DNA of 64,000 nt from Virgibacillus halotolerans (GTDB lineage: Bacteria > Bacillota > Bacilli > Bacillales > Amphibacillaceae): positions 124,001-188,000 of the forward strand of contig NZ_JAFBEA010000002.1 of assembly GCF_016908515.1 (NCBI RefSeq). Direction: 5' to 3'. The position numbers and the translations under genes were made by a program. Shown here piece by piece: positions 8,890 through 16,946 of the stretch (within the stretch, counting starts at the first letter, position 1; every line of letters begins with the position of its first letter). A model generated the notes under the pieces. That model searched no databases and had not been told where the DNA came from. It was given only the letters and a program-made list of their open reading frames with translations.

Positions 8890-9699
8890 TCAACCAAAGT
8901 ACATGCGAAATCCTATGATGATTAATAAGAATGAAAGCATTTGCATAATGATTTTTCCGGGAATCTTTTGTGCTAGCAAGACACCAAGTTGAGAACCAAT
9001 AATAATACCAACTCCACCCCATGCTACAAGTGTCCAATCGATGTTACTGTAGAAAATTTGCGATATAACACCAAAGGAAGAGTATATGCATAGGGAAAAA
9101 ATAGAAGTTGCTGTTGCAAAATGGGTAGGCATTTTGAACAAATAGATGAGAATGGGGACGAGTAGCCATCCTCCGCCAATACCAAGGTAACTAGATAACA
9201 CCCCCATCAGAAAACCGAGTGGAATGAGCCACTGTGCTTTAATACGTATTTTGTCTTCATGATCGTCATATATAAGATCTGAATGTGTTGCGCCTATTTG
9301 ATTTTCTGTTTCTTTTATTCGTTGGCTAAAAGGCAGATTTTTTGCAAATAGAAAAATGCCCAAAAGCATCAGAACCGTTGCAAAAACGATATAAAAATAA
9401 TCGGAAGCATAAACTTGTAATAACCAAACGCCTAAAAAAGAACCGGGTAAAGCCCCAATTCCAATGAGTATTCCTACGCGGTAATTAATTTTGTTTTGTT
9501 TTGTGTATCCGACAACACCTGACAAAGAATTAATTAACACGATGACCAAACCTGATCCAGCTGCAACTGCAGGTTCCACTTTTAAAAGCAATAGAAGAGC
9601 CGGCACAAAGATGAAGCCACCTCCTGCCCCGACAATTGTTCCATATCCGCCTGCAATAATTCCTATAATTAAAAGGAAAAATATGATAGTGATGTCCAT
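8890..9699 (-). CDS. TSUP (TauE/SafE) family sulfite/sulfonate exporter
   Basis: A 269-residue membrane protein with about 8 hydrophobic segments and the two TauE repeats: 'GTIVGAGGGFIFVPALLLL' near residue 20 and 'GVLSSYLGIGGGWLLVPILIYL' in the second half. The family exports sulfite, sulfoacetate or related anions. It is divergent from a LysR regulator and sits between a sulfatase activator and a sulfatase system, so removal of sulfate/sulfite released from the sulfated substrate is a reasonable role (inference). The ATG is preceded by GGAG on the minus strand. Confidence 0.85.
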   Translation of the reverse strand: MDITIIFFLLIIGIIAGGYGTIVGAGGGFIFVPALLLLLKVEPAVAAGSGLVIVLINSLSGVVGYTKQNKINYRVGILIGIGALPGSFLGVWLLQVYASDYFYIVFATVLMLLGIFLFAKNLPFSQRIKETENQIGATHSDLIYDDHEDKIRIKAQWLIPLGFLMGVLSSYLGIGGGWLLVPILIYLFKMPTHFATATSIFSLCIYSSFGVISQIFYSNIDWTLVAWGGVGIIIGSQLGVLLAQKIPGKIIMQMLSFLLIIIGFRMYFG

Positions 9700-9844
9700 T
9701 ACGCTGTCTCCTTCATGATGGTGTATATATTTAAAACTATCAAGAAAGAACGGAAAAGTAAAAGTCTATTTTATTATAGGGTATAATTAAAAGTAATGAC
9801 TTCGTTTCATATACATGAAAAAAAATAAGGAAGTGAATATCGCT

Positions 9845-10729
9845 TTGAATATAGAAAGTTTACGAATGTTTTGTCGCGTAATAGATGAAGGTAGTATTAG
9901 TAAGGCAGCGCGGCTAGGATATGTCACACAGCCAGCCGTTACGAAGCAAATTCATCAGTTGGAAGCACGATATGATGTTTTGTTATTCGAACGTACAGAT
10001 GGAAAGCTCATTCCAACAAAAGCGGGAAAGACATTATATCCGTTTGCAAGAAACATTATCGAAACCTTTGGACAATCGCAAGAAGCAATTAAAGAGGTAA
10101 CTGGGAATGGGGAAGTCGTTTTATATGTAGGAGCAAGTTATACTATTGGCGACTATTTGTTACCTAAATTAATGAGGGACTTTCAGGAAAACTTTCCTAA
10201 ATATAAATTTAATTTGACGATCGAAAATACGCCTAACATCTTGTCGAAATTAGATAGTAAGGAAATAGACATCGCGTTAGTTGAAAGTGCTGTCAATAAT
10301 AGTGAATTGCTTGTTGAACGATTTGCTGAAGATGAATTATTGGTTGTATTGCCTTCAAACCACCCTTGGCAAGATAAAGAAGCGGTAACAGTTAACAAAC
10401 TAATGGGAGAAAGAATGATATGGAGAGAAGCAGAATCGGGTACACGGTTGATCGTTGAAAATGCATTGAAAGAAATGGGAGTGTCGGAAAAAATTAAAAC
10501 ATCCATGGAACTTGGTAGTATACAATCCATTAAAAGTGCTGTTGAGGCCAATTTAGGTATAAGCATTTTACCTAAGCTAACAGTTGAAAGGGAGCTTCAA
10601 TACGGAATATTAACGAAGGTTAGCATTGCTGATCTTAGCATCACCCGTGATTTGTGGATGGTGAGAAAACCACAACGCTTCAGTAAGGAAGTTTTAACCC
10701 ATTTTGTAGCTTTTATGAGAAGTAAATAG
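9845..10729 (+). CDS. LysR-family transcriptional regulator (CysL-like)
   Basis: A 294-residue LysR regulator: N-terminal winged HTH ('MFCRVIDEGSISKAARLGYVTQPAVTKQIHQLE') and a C-terminal periplasmic-binding-like effector domain beginning near residue 90. The TTG at 9845, with AAGGAAGTGA at the right distance, gives the normal LysR N-terminus; the ATG at 9815 has no ribosome binding site. TATAAT at 9782-9787 could be its -10. It is divergent from the TSUP exporter, the standard arrangement for a LysR activator and its target. The sulfur context suggests a sulfur-metabolite effector. Confidence 0.88.
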   Translation: MNIESLRMFCRVIDEGSISKAARLGYVTQPAVTKQIHQLEARYDVLLFERTDGKLIPTKAGKTLYPFARNIIETFGQSQEAIKEVTGNGEVVLYVGASYTIGDYLLPKLMRDFQENFPKYKFNLTIENTPNILSKLDSKEIDIALVESAVNNSELLVERFAEDELLVVLPSNHPWQDKEAVTVNKLMGERMIWREAESGTRLIVENALKEMGVSEKIKTSMELGSIQSIKSAVEANLGISILPKLTVERELQYGILTKVSIADLSITRDLWMVRKPQRFSKEVLTHFVAFMRSK

Positions 10730-10777
10730 CAATTATGACGAATGCGATGGAAGATTCCACGATTGAAGTTTTTTTCA

Positions 10778-10806
10778 TTTACAAATTTGAGATGATGAGG
10801 TACTAT
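10778..10806 (+). promoter_or_regulatory. SigA-type promoter of the PTS IIA/licT operon
   Basis: TTTACA (10778-10783), a 17-base spacer and TACTAT (10801-10806). It lies 33 bases upstream of a RAT antiterminator, as expected for a LicT-controlled unit. Confidence 0.65.
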
Positions 10807-10838
10807 CTAATTTAGAGTCTTTAAAAAATAAATAATGA

Positions 10839-10915
10839 GGATTGTGACTGGGAAACCCAGGCAAGACCTACTTTCAGATAAACGGCATTTATCTGGGGGC
10901 AGGTCTTTTTATTTT
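10839..10915 (+). promoter_or_regulatory. LicT-type RAT antiterminator overlapping a terminator
   Basis: 10839-10868 (GGATTGTGACTG ... GGCAAGACC) matches the ribonucleic antiterminator bound by BglG/LicT proteins. Its 3' end overlaps the left arm of a terminator whose arms are AGACCT (10864-10869) and AGGTCT (10901-10906), with an inner stem CAGATAAA/TTTATCTG and a T-run. Binding of the antiterminator protein would exclude the terminator and allow expression of IIA and licT. Confidence 0.9.
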
Positions 10916-10936
10916 TGAGAAGAAGGGGATAAGTAA

Positions 10937-11434
10937 ATGTTCAAGAAATTATTTGGCAAAGAAGACAAAAATACGGGCGAAACGTGGGTCTCTCCATTAT
11001 CAGGTAAAGTAATTTCTATCGAAAAGGTACCTGATCCCATGTTTGCCGAAAAAATGTTAGGAGATGGGATAGCAATTGACCCACTTGATGGCAATGTGGT
11101 TTCACCGGTCGAAGGAGAAATTATTCAAGTGTTCCCTACCAAACATGCCGTTGGAATAAAATCAAAAGGCGGAGTAGAAATACTTATTCATGTTGGCTTG
11201 GAAACTGTTGAATTAAAAGGGGAACATTTTGAGAGACATGTACAAGCAGGTGATCATGTACAAGCGGGTGACTTATTAATAACGTTTGATTACCAGGAGG
11301 TTAAAAAGAAAGTGAAAAGTGTCATTTCTCCTGTTATTATTACAGATAGTACCCATGTTAGAAACCTGAAAACGGAGAAAGAGATCCAAGCGGTTTCCGG
11401 TAAAACAGAAGTTGTTAGCTATGATGTGGATTAA
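10937..11434 (+). CDS. PTS glucose-family EIIA component
   Basis: A 165-residue free-standing IIA of the glucose/GlcNAc class. The phosphorylated His is H85 in 'ILIHVGLET', with the supporting H70 in 'TKHAVGIKS'. It accepts phosphate from HPr and passes it to the IIB domain of the EIIBC encoded 1.1 kb downstream, which lacks its own IIA. AGAAGGGGATAAGTAA precedes the ATG. It is expressed through the RAT/terminator switch upstream and is co-transcribed with the antiterminator. Confidence 0.93.
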   Translation: MFKKLFGKEDKNTGETWVSPLSGKVISIEKVPDPMFAEKMLGDGIAIDPLDGNVVSPVEGEIIQVFPTKHAVGIKSKGGVEILIHVGLETVELKGEHFERHVQAGDHVQAGDLLITFDYQEVKKKVKSVISPVIITDSTHVRNLKTEKEIQAVSGKTEVVSYDVD

Positions 11435-11497
11435 CTTTTTAATCTTAAAATAATCATTATTATTTCAAGTAGTTTATTTGCAAAGGAGGTTGGAAGG

Positions 11498-12331
11498 ATG
11501 ATGAGAATAAATCGTGTTCTAAATAATAATGCTGTCGTCATTAAAGCCGGCGATACTGAAAAAATTATATTGGGCCCAGGCATTGCTTTTCAGAAGGGCA
11601 AGAATGATATCATTAGTGAAAGTAAAGTTGAAAAGGTATTCATTTTAAAAGAGGGAAATAAAAAATTTGAAGAGCTATTAAAAAACGTACCTGAAGCGCA
11701 TATATTACTAGGAGAAGAAATTATTAGTTATGCGGAAGAAAAACTGGGAGTTGACCTTAATCACCATATCCACATTTCCTTAACGGATCATTTATCTTTT
11801 GCAATTGAAAGAACTGAAAAAGGAATTGTTGTCAAAAATAAATTAACGAATGAAATTAGATTATTATATGATGATGAATTTCAAATTGGATTATGGGCTA
11901 TTTATCGCGTGAAGGAAAAAATGGGAATTGAACTTTCTATTGACGAAGCCGCACATATAGCTGTTCATATTCATACGGCAAAAATGCAGTCCACAAATGT
12001 GGAGGAAACAATTAATAAAACGGTTATTGTACTAGATATGGTAGATATTATCTCCAGTTACCTGGAAATAGAAATAGATAAAAAAAGTTTATCTTACCAA
12101 CGGTTGATTACACACCTTGAATTTGCCATTAACCGTTTTTATAGTGATGAGCCGTTTCATCAACTTGATGAGGAAATGATGATAATGATAAAGCGAAAAC
12201 ATGACAAGGCTTTCTTATGTGCACATCATGCTGCGCAGTTCGTTCAAGCGGAATATGATATGAACTTTCCAGATTCTGAAGTAGCCTATATTGCTTTACA
12301 CATTCAAAGATTAATTGAAGATAAAAAATAA
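11498..12331 (+). CDS. BglG/LicT-family transcription antiterminator
   Basis: A 277-residue antiterminator: N-terminal co-antiterminator RNA-binding domain ('INRVLNNNAVVIKAG', residues 3-55) followed by two PRD domains with the phosphorylatable His seen in 'HIHISLTDH', 'HIAVHIHTAK' and 'YIALHIQ'. A strong AAAGGAGG lies before ATG 11498. PRD phosphorylation by the PTS couples RNA binding to substrate availability. Three RAT elements flank it, one before IIA and two before EIIBC, which makes it the local switch. Confidence 0.93.
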   Translation: MMRINRVLNNNAVVIKAGDTEKIILGPGIAFQKGKNDIISESKVEKVFILKEGNKKFEELLKNVPEAHILLGEEIISYAEEKLGVDLNHHIHISLTDHLSFAIERTEKGIVVKNKLTNEIRLLYDDEFQIGLWAIYRVKEKMGIELSIDEAAHIAVHIHTAKMQSTNVEETINKTVIVLDMVDIISSYLEIEIDKKSLSYQRLITHLEFAINRFYSDEPFHQLDEEMMIMIKRKHDKAFLCAHHAAQFVQAEYDMNFPDSEVAYIALHIQRLIEDKK

Positions 12332-12336
12332 GGTAT

Positions 12337-12368
12337 TTGACATCCATTGTAAAAACGCTTACTATAAT
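12337..12368 (+). promoter_or_regulatory. Promoter with cre-like box for EIIBC-sulfatase
   Basis: TTGACA at 12337-12342 and TATAAT at 12363-12368; the 20-base spacer is longer than optimal. Between them, 12350-12363 (TAAAAACGCTTACT) matches the cre consensus at 12 of 14 positions. Repression by CcpA at the core promoter would add to the antitermination control. Confidence 0.5.
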
Positions 12369-12390
12369 AGCAAAAAGTTAAATAGAAGAA

Positions 12391-12475
12391 GGATTGTTAC
12401 TGGTAAAGCAGGCAAGACCTAAAATGAATGAGGCCGATCATAATGTCTTTGTTCCTTTTAGGTTATTTATGTTTT
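12391..12475 (+). promoter_or_regulatory. RAT antiterminator 1 upstream of EIIBC
   Basis: 12391-12419 (GGATTGTTACTGG ... GGCAAGACC) is the closest match to the LicT RAT consensus in the window. It overlaps the left arm of a weaker terminator (ACCTAAAA 12417-12424 with TTTTAGGT 12456-12463, then T-rich). Confidence 0.88.
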
Positions 12476-12491
12476 TACAATTAAATATCGT

Positions 12492-12568
12492 GGGATTGTG
12501 ACTGTAATGGGCAAGACCTAAAATCGCTAAGGATATTATACTACTTTAGTCATTTTAGGTCTTTTTTG
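12492..12568 (+). promoter_or_regulatory. RAT antiterminator 2 and strong terminator upstream of EIIBC
   Basis: 12492-12518 (GGGATTGTGACTG ... GGGCAAGACC) is a shortened RAT missing a few loop bases. Its end overlaps a strong terminator (AAGACCTAAAAT 12513-12524 with ATTTTAGGTCTT 12552-12563, then a T-run). It stands in tandem with RAT 1, so two checkpoints precede the transporter. Confidence 0.85.
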
Positions 12569-12595
12569 TTTTCTAAAGGAAAGGGGATGATTCAG

Positions 12596-14428
12596 TTGCA
12601 CCAAGACTTATCAAAACAAATGATTGACGGGGTTGGCGGGATAAAGAATATCCGCGACGTTTCACTTGACGGTTCAAGAATATCGATAAAAGTAGCGGAT
12701 AACGATGTGGTAGATATTGACTCACTAAAACGATCGGAATCTGTCTATGGTGTAGTGAACCAGTCAGATGAAGTAGAACTGATATTAGGCAAAAAGGCTT
12801 CTTTTCAAGTTTATAAGCAGCTTGAACAAGAAATCAATCAACCGTCCCCAAAAAATACATCTCAAAACGAAAAGGAGAAAAGCAAAATGTTCGATAAAAT
12901 GTTCAGTAAGTTTCAGACATTCGGGAAATCCATTATGTTACCCATTGCTGTGCTTCCAGCAGCAGGTCTATTACTAGGAATCGGAGGTGCTTTTTCAAAT
13001 CCGGCAACGGTCGAAAATTACCCATTCCTTGATGTTAGCTGGTTACAGGCTTTGTTTGTCATCATGTCATCAGCAGGCCAAATCGTTTTCTCAAACCTTC
13101 CAATCATATTTGCGATAGGTATTGCTGTCGGTTTAGCTAGATCCGATAAAGGTGTCGCTGGATTAGCTGCCGTACTATCGTATTTTGTAATGAATGCTTC
13201 CATTAATGCAATGCTTGAAATTACGGGTAAGCTTGCTACAGAAGATATATCGTCAGCTGGTCAAGGGATGGCGGTAGGAATTCAAACGTTAGAATCCGGG
13301 GTATTTGGTGGGGTTCTTGCGGGTTTATTAACAGCGTTTTTACACAATAAGTTTGGAAAAGTACAATTACCGCAGTTTTTAGGATTTTTTAGTGGATCAC
13401 GTTTTATCCCGATTATAACTGCAGCAGTTTCCATTTTTCTGGGAATGGCCATGTTTGTTATATGGCCACCGATTCAGTCAGGAATTGCTAGTATGGCTGA
13501 TTTAGTAGACAAAACAGGCTATTTTGGTACATTCCTATTTGGCTTTATCGTAAAGTTACTAGGACCACTTGGTTTACATCATGTTTTTTACTTACCATTT
13601 TGGCAGACCGGATTGGGCGGTGTTATGACCGTTGGCGGAGATGTTATTCAAGGCGCCCAAAATATTTTCTTTGCCCAACTCTCTGACCCCAATGTAGAAC
13701 ATTACTATGTTGGCACATCAAGATTTATGAGCGGTAAATACTTTCCAATGATGTTTGGTTTATTAGGAGCAGCACTTGCGATGTATCATACTGCAAAACC
13801 TGAAAATAAGAAAGTCGTAGGCGGGCTTTTATTTACTGGTGCATTGACATCATTTTTAACTGGAATTACCGAACCACTTGAATTTACTTTCTTATTTGTT
13901 GCGCCACTTCTATTTTTTGTTCATGCTGTATTCTGGGGTATTTCATATATGATCGCCCATATCCTAAATATAACAATTGGAATGACATTCTCAGCAGGGC
14001 TGATAGACTTTACATTGTTTGGAATTATGCAAGGAAATGATAAGACAAATTGGATTTTAGTTCCGTTAGTTGGAATTGCGTTTTTCGTAGCATACTATGT
14101 CGTGTTTAGATTTTTAATAAAAAAGTTTAATTTTAAAACACCTGGCCGTGAAGAAGAGACTGTGGAAGAAGTTAATGTCGCTGGTTCAGATAGGGCAGAT
14201 GCCATTATTACTGCGCTCGGCGGTAAAGCAAACATTCAGGATGTAGATAATTGTGCGACTCGCTTACGTGTTACCGTTAAAAATGGTGAAGTTGTTTCCA
14301 AAGATGGCTTAACGAAATCTGGAGCTAAAGGTGTATTTGTCAAAGGTAGAGGCGTTCAAGTGATTTATGGTCCACATGTAACGATTATTAAAACAGAAAT
14401 AGAAGAGGAATTAGAATCACATGAATAA
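12596..14428 (+). CDS. PTS glucose/GlcNAc-family EIIBC with extra degenerate IIB
   Basis: About 610 residues. Residues 1-85 resemble a IIB domain but lack the phospho-cysteine (the 'C-TRLR' position reads LDGSRIS). Residues ~97-500 are the IIC membrane domain ('MLPIAVLPAAGLLLG', 'GITEPLEFTFLFVAPLLF'). Residues ~535-605 are a normal IIB with C553 in 'NCATRLRV'. It takes up and phosphorylates a sugar of the glucose/GlcNAc class using the separate IIA. The start is uncertain: TTG 12596 is ideally spaced from GGAAAGGGG, while ATG 12587 abuts it. The sulfatase follows with a 16-base gap. Confidence 0.85.
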   Translation: MHQDLSKQMIDGVGGIKNIRDVSLDGSRISIKVADNDVVDIDSLKRSESVYGVVNQSDEVELILGKKASFQVYKQLEQEINQPSPKNTSQNEKEKSKMFDKMFSKFQTFGKSIMLPIAVLPAAGLLLGIGGAFSNPATVENYPFLDVSWLQALFVIMSSAGQIVFSNLPIIFAIGIAVGLARSDKGVAGLAAVLSYFVMNASINAMLEITGKLATEDISSAGQGMAVGIQTLESGVFGGVLAGLLTAFLHNKFGKVQLPQFLGFFSGSRFIPIITAAVSIFLGMAMFVIWPPIQSGIASMADLVDKTGYFGTFLFGFIVKLLGPLGLHHVFYLPFWQTGLGGVMTVGGDVIQGAQNIFFAQLSDPNVEHYYVGTSRFMSGKYFPMMFGLLGAALAMYHTAKPENKKVVGGLLFTGALTSFLTGITEPLEFTFLFVAPLLFFVHAVFWGISYMIAHILNITIGMTFSAGLIDFTLFGIMQGNDKTNWILVPLVGIAFFVAYYVVFRFLIKKFNFKTPGREEETVEEVNVAGSDRADAIITALGGKANIQDVDNCATRLRVTVKNGEVVSKDGLTKSGAKGVFVKGRGVQVIYGPHVTIIKTEIEEELESHE

Positions 14429-14444
14429 TAGGAGGAGACTAGAT

Positions 14445-15788
14445 ATGAAGAAACCAAATATTATTTTTATGATTACGCATGATACAGGAAGATATTTAGG
14501 GGCATATGGGCATGAAGTAGATTCACCTGAGTTAGATAAGTTAGCTGAACATGGGGTTAAGTTTGACCAGTATTTCTGCCCTGCACCACAATGTAGTCCA
14601 AGCCGCGGGAGTATCTTAACTGGTGCTTACCCGCATAATAATGGTTTGATTGGCCTAGCACATCTTAATTTTCATATAAGTGAAGGAACCAAAACAATGC
14701 CAGGTGAATTGGGCAAAAATGGATATGAAACTACTTTAATTGGTTTTAGCCATGAGACAATTGGTGAAGAAGCACTTGGTCTATATAGCTCAACAAATAA
14801 ATTAGGCTATCAACGATATGAACCGGTAGAGGGGTCACGTGCTCCACAAGTAGCAGATAAAACAATTGAATTTTTAAATGAAAAAGCTGATAGTGATGAT
14901 CATCAACCCTTCTTTGTTAACGTTGGTTTTTGGGAAACCCATCGATCATTTGACGAGTATGAACCCTATGCAGATGACATAAATGATATTGACGTATTAG
15001 AATATCTACCTGATACACCAAACATTCGTAAAGATCTCTCCCAATTTCATGGGTCTGTAAAAGTGCTTGATAAAGCTGTAGGTAGAATTATAAAGACGCT
15101 GAAAGAAACAGGACTAGAAGATAATACAATCGTTGTGTTTACTACGGATCACGGAATTGCCTTTCCAAGAGCGAAGGGATCATTGAAGGATGCGGGTCTG
15201 GAAACAGCACTTATGTTCTATAGTCCTAAATTATTGGGAAGTGGTCGTATCATCAATGATATGTTATGTAACATTGATATGATGCCAACGATTTTAGAGT
15301 TAACAAATACTCCTATCCCGGAGGGCATAGATGGGAAAAGTTTTGCATCATTATTGCGAGGTGAGTCTACTGTGATTCGTGATGAATTCTTTTGTGAACT
15401 AACTTGGCATGATAAATATCATCCGATGCGGGGGATTCGAACAAATGATTACAAGTATGTAAAAAACTTTGAAGAGGGTCCAGCCGTCTATATGCCAGTA
15501 GACATCCATAGAAGTTTATCCGGACCAGACGTGAGAGAAGACTTTTACGTTCCAAACCAACCTGAAGAACTGTACGATTTGAAGAAAGATCCCATGGAGT
15601 ATAATAATGTTATTGATCATCCTGCCTATCAAGAAATGGCAAAACAATTACGGGAAAAAGTAAGTAACTGGATGAAAAATACGGAAGATCCGTTACTAGG
15701 TGAAGATAAGATACCAGGCATTGAATCCAAAAAATGGGCAGAAGAAACACGTAAAGGAAACACATATGAAGCAATGAAAAATAAGTAG
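14445..15788 (+). CDS. Cytosolic sulfatase, sulfamidase (SGSH)-like
   Basis: A 447-residue sulfatase with the Cys-type maturation motif C50-S-P-S-R, 'ITHDTG' (metal Asp) at residues 10-15 and 'TTDHGIAFPRAKG' in the second half. Order and wording ('NGLIGLAHLNFH', 'YLPDTPNIRKDL', 'GLEDNTIVVFTTDHG') resemble human N-sulfoglucosamine sulfohydrolase and its relatives more than aryl-sulfatases. No signal peptide is seen, so it acts in the cytoplasm, presumably on the phosphorylated or free sugar imported by the EIIBC just upstream. AGGAGGAG at 14430 sets ATG 14445. FGE (7555) should activate it. The substrate, sulfated or N-sulfated glucosamine, is inference. Confidence 0.88.
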   Translation: MKKPNIIFMITHDTGRYLGAYGHEVDSPELDKLAEHGVKFDQYFCPAPQCSPSRGSILTGAYPHNNGLIGLAHLNFHISEGTKTMPGELGKNGYETTLIGFSHETIGEEALGLYSSTNKLGYQRYEPVEGSRAPQVADKTIEFLNEKADSDDHQPFFVNVGFWETHRSFDEYEPYADDINDIDVLEYLPDTPNIRKDLSQFHGSVKVLDKAVGRIIKTLKETGLEDNTIVVFTTDHGIAFPRAKGSLKDAGLETALMFYSPKLLGSGRIINDMLCNIDMMPTILELTNTPIPEGIDGKSFASLLRGESTVIRDEFFCELTWHDKYHPMRGIRTNDYKYVKNFEEGPAVYMPVDIHRSLSGPDVREDFYVPNQPEELYDLKKDPMEYNNVIDHPAYQEMAKQLREKVSNWMKNTEDPLLGEDKIPGIESKKWAEETRKGNTYEAMKNK

Positions 15789-15826
15789 TGAAGGGACTAG
15801 TGAGACGATACGATGTGTTTATCAGT

Positions 15827-15860
15827 AACCGTGCAGCATATACATTTCCGTACGGTTTTT
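15827..15860 (+). terminator. Weak terminator after the sulfatase
   Basis: AACCGT (15827-15832) pairs with ACGGTT (15852-15857), followed by TTTTT. It closes the EIIBC-sulfatase transcript. The 15789-16946 gap otherwise holds the threonine aldolase remnant, an inverted repeat and the intron fragment listed separately. Confidence 0.5.
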
Positions 15861-16027
15861 CTAAGATTTATTCTATAATAAAGATACCTTCTTTACTCCT
15901 TTTTTAGCTGAAAATGTGCTTTAGTTAGTTATCCTTTTATGGTTAGATCAGCTACACTTGGTAAGTGATCAAAGTATTTATTTTAATCATTTTTATGCAG
16001 ATTTTATGGTTAAGAGGTGCGATATTG

Positions 16028-16473
16028 GTTATTTCAAGAACGTTGGCAAACCAAATTGCAGTAATGGGAATGATAAATAGAGGGCAAGAAACAATCATGG
16101 ACAGGGATCTCATCTATTCAATCTTGAAGTAGTAGCGGAATTAGCCACGCTTTCCCAAGTTAAAGCTCGAACAGTACCTGTTTTAATGACTAACAAAATG
16201 AACAGAGACAACCAGTTGGCGAACTAACTTTATAATGGTCTAAATAGAATTCCCGGTATTAAGATGAACTCAGAACAGTGTCAGAGTAATATTATGTCTA
16301 TTGAAGTTGTAAAAGAAGGATGGAATGCTGACCAATTAATAGAAAAACTGAAGGCAAATGACGTTTACGTAAAGAAAATTGGTTTGAAAAAGGTACGTAT
16401 GGTGACTCACTACCAAGTTTCAAGACAGGACATAGATAAAGTATTAAAACAATTTCAATTCATTTTGGGATAA
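16028..16473 (+). pseudogene. Threonine aldolase pseudogene
   Basis: Three pieces in different frames match the low-specificity L-threonine aldolase order. 'ANQIAVMGMINRGQETIMDRD' (from ~16028) is followed after a frameshift by 'SHLFNLEVVAELATLSQVKARTVPVLM' (~16100-16190). Then come 'GLNRIPGIKMNSEQC' and an open 69-codon tail (16264-16473) ending 'VRMVTHYQVSRQDIDKVL', the typical C-terminus. The central PLP-lysine region is missing. Stops, a frameshift and a large deletion show that it is dead. Confidence 0.72.
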
Positions 16474-16513
16474 AAAACTATCTGAATAGCAAACTTCAAA
16501 TATTGAAACATAA

Positions 16514-16551
16514 GAGAAAACCGTGCCAAAATAATTGGCACGGTTTGTCTC
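16514..16551 (+). terminator. Terminator-like inverted repeat, group IIC intron target
   Basis: GAGA-AAACCGTGCCAA (left arm to 16529) pairs with TTGGCACGGTTT-GTCTC (from 16535): a 12-bp perfect core with outer GAGA/TCTC. The T-run is poor. It ends four bases before the intron-like sequence, exactly where group IIC introns insert. Confidence 0.65.
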
Positions 16552-16554
16552 ATT

Positions 16555-16680
16555 GTTGTGCCTAGCATGGGCGTCGTGAGTCCCGAACTGTGAAGGTAGA
16601 AGTAAGAACTAGCTTAACGCAAGAGTGTCCATGGCGACGTGGAATCTAAAGGAAGCGAGCTGAAGGTAAAAAGTGGCAGA
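16555..16680 (+). mobile_element. Truncated group IIC intron, domain I fragment
   Basis: From 16555 the sequence follows the 5' part of the Oceanobacillus iheyensis group IIC intron as I remember it: a GTTGTGCC start, 'GTGAGTCCCGAACTGTGAAG' with 'AGAAGTAAGAACTAGC', 'TTAACGCAAGAGTGTCCATG' and 'GGCGACGTGGAATCTAAAGG' with 'AAGCG'. It is slightly deleted near the 5' end relative to that intron. There is no intron-encoded protein and I see no domain V, so it is a dead 5' fragment. The right boundary is not clear; similarity fades after ~16680. Confidence 0.75.
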
Positions 16681-16853
16681 GATCATTCGAGAATGATCAT
16701 AAATGACAACTGTTTACCACCACACATCTTTTGGAAAAGCTATACAAAGAACAATAGCCAGATCCAGATGCTTAGGAATAATAAATTTCTAAAGATTAAA
16801 CATCCATAACATTTAATCTTAGAAAAAATATAACTTTTTTGAAAAAAGTGTTT

Positions 16854-16879
16854 TGTAAACGCTGTTTTTATGTTATAGT
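16854..16879 (+). promoter_or_regulatory. cre-like box and -10 for the ula-like operon
   Basis: 16854-16867 (TGTAAACGCTGTTT) matches the cre consensus at 12 of 14 positions and is followed by TATAGT at 16874-16879, a plausible -10. It lies 68 bases before the lactonase start. Confidence 0.5.
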
Positions 16880-16946
16880 GAATATATTGTTAACATATGT
16901 CCACTAAGATGCACATATGTTCAAAAAAAACAGGAGGGATTATCTA

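Noticed and set aside
12336-12368. TTGACA/TATAAT as a strong promoter
   Set aside because: The 20-base spacer is too long for a strong SigA promoter, so it is only listed with moderate confidence.
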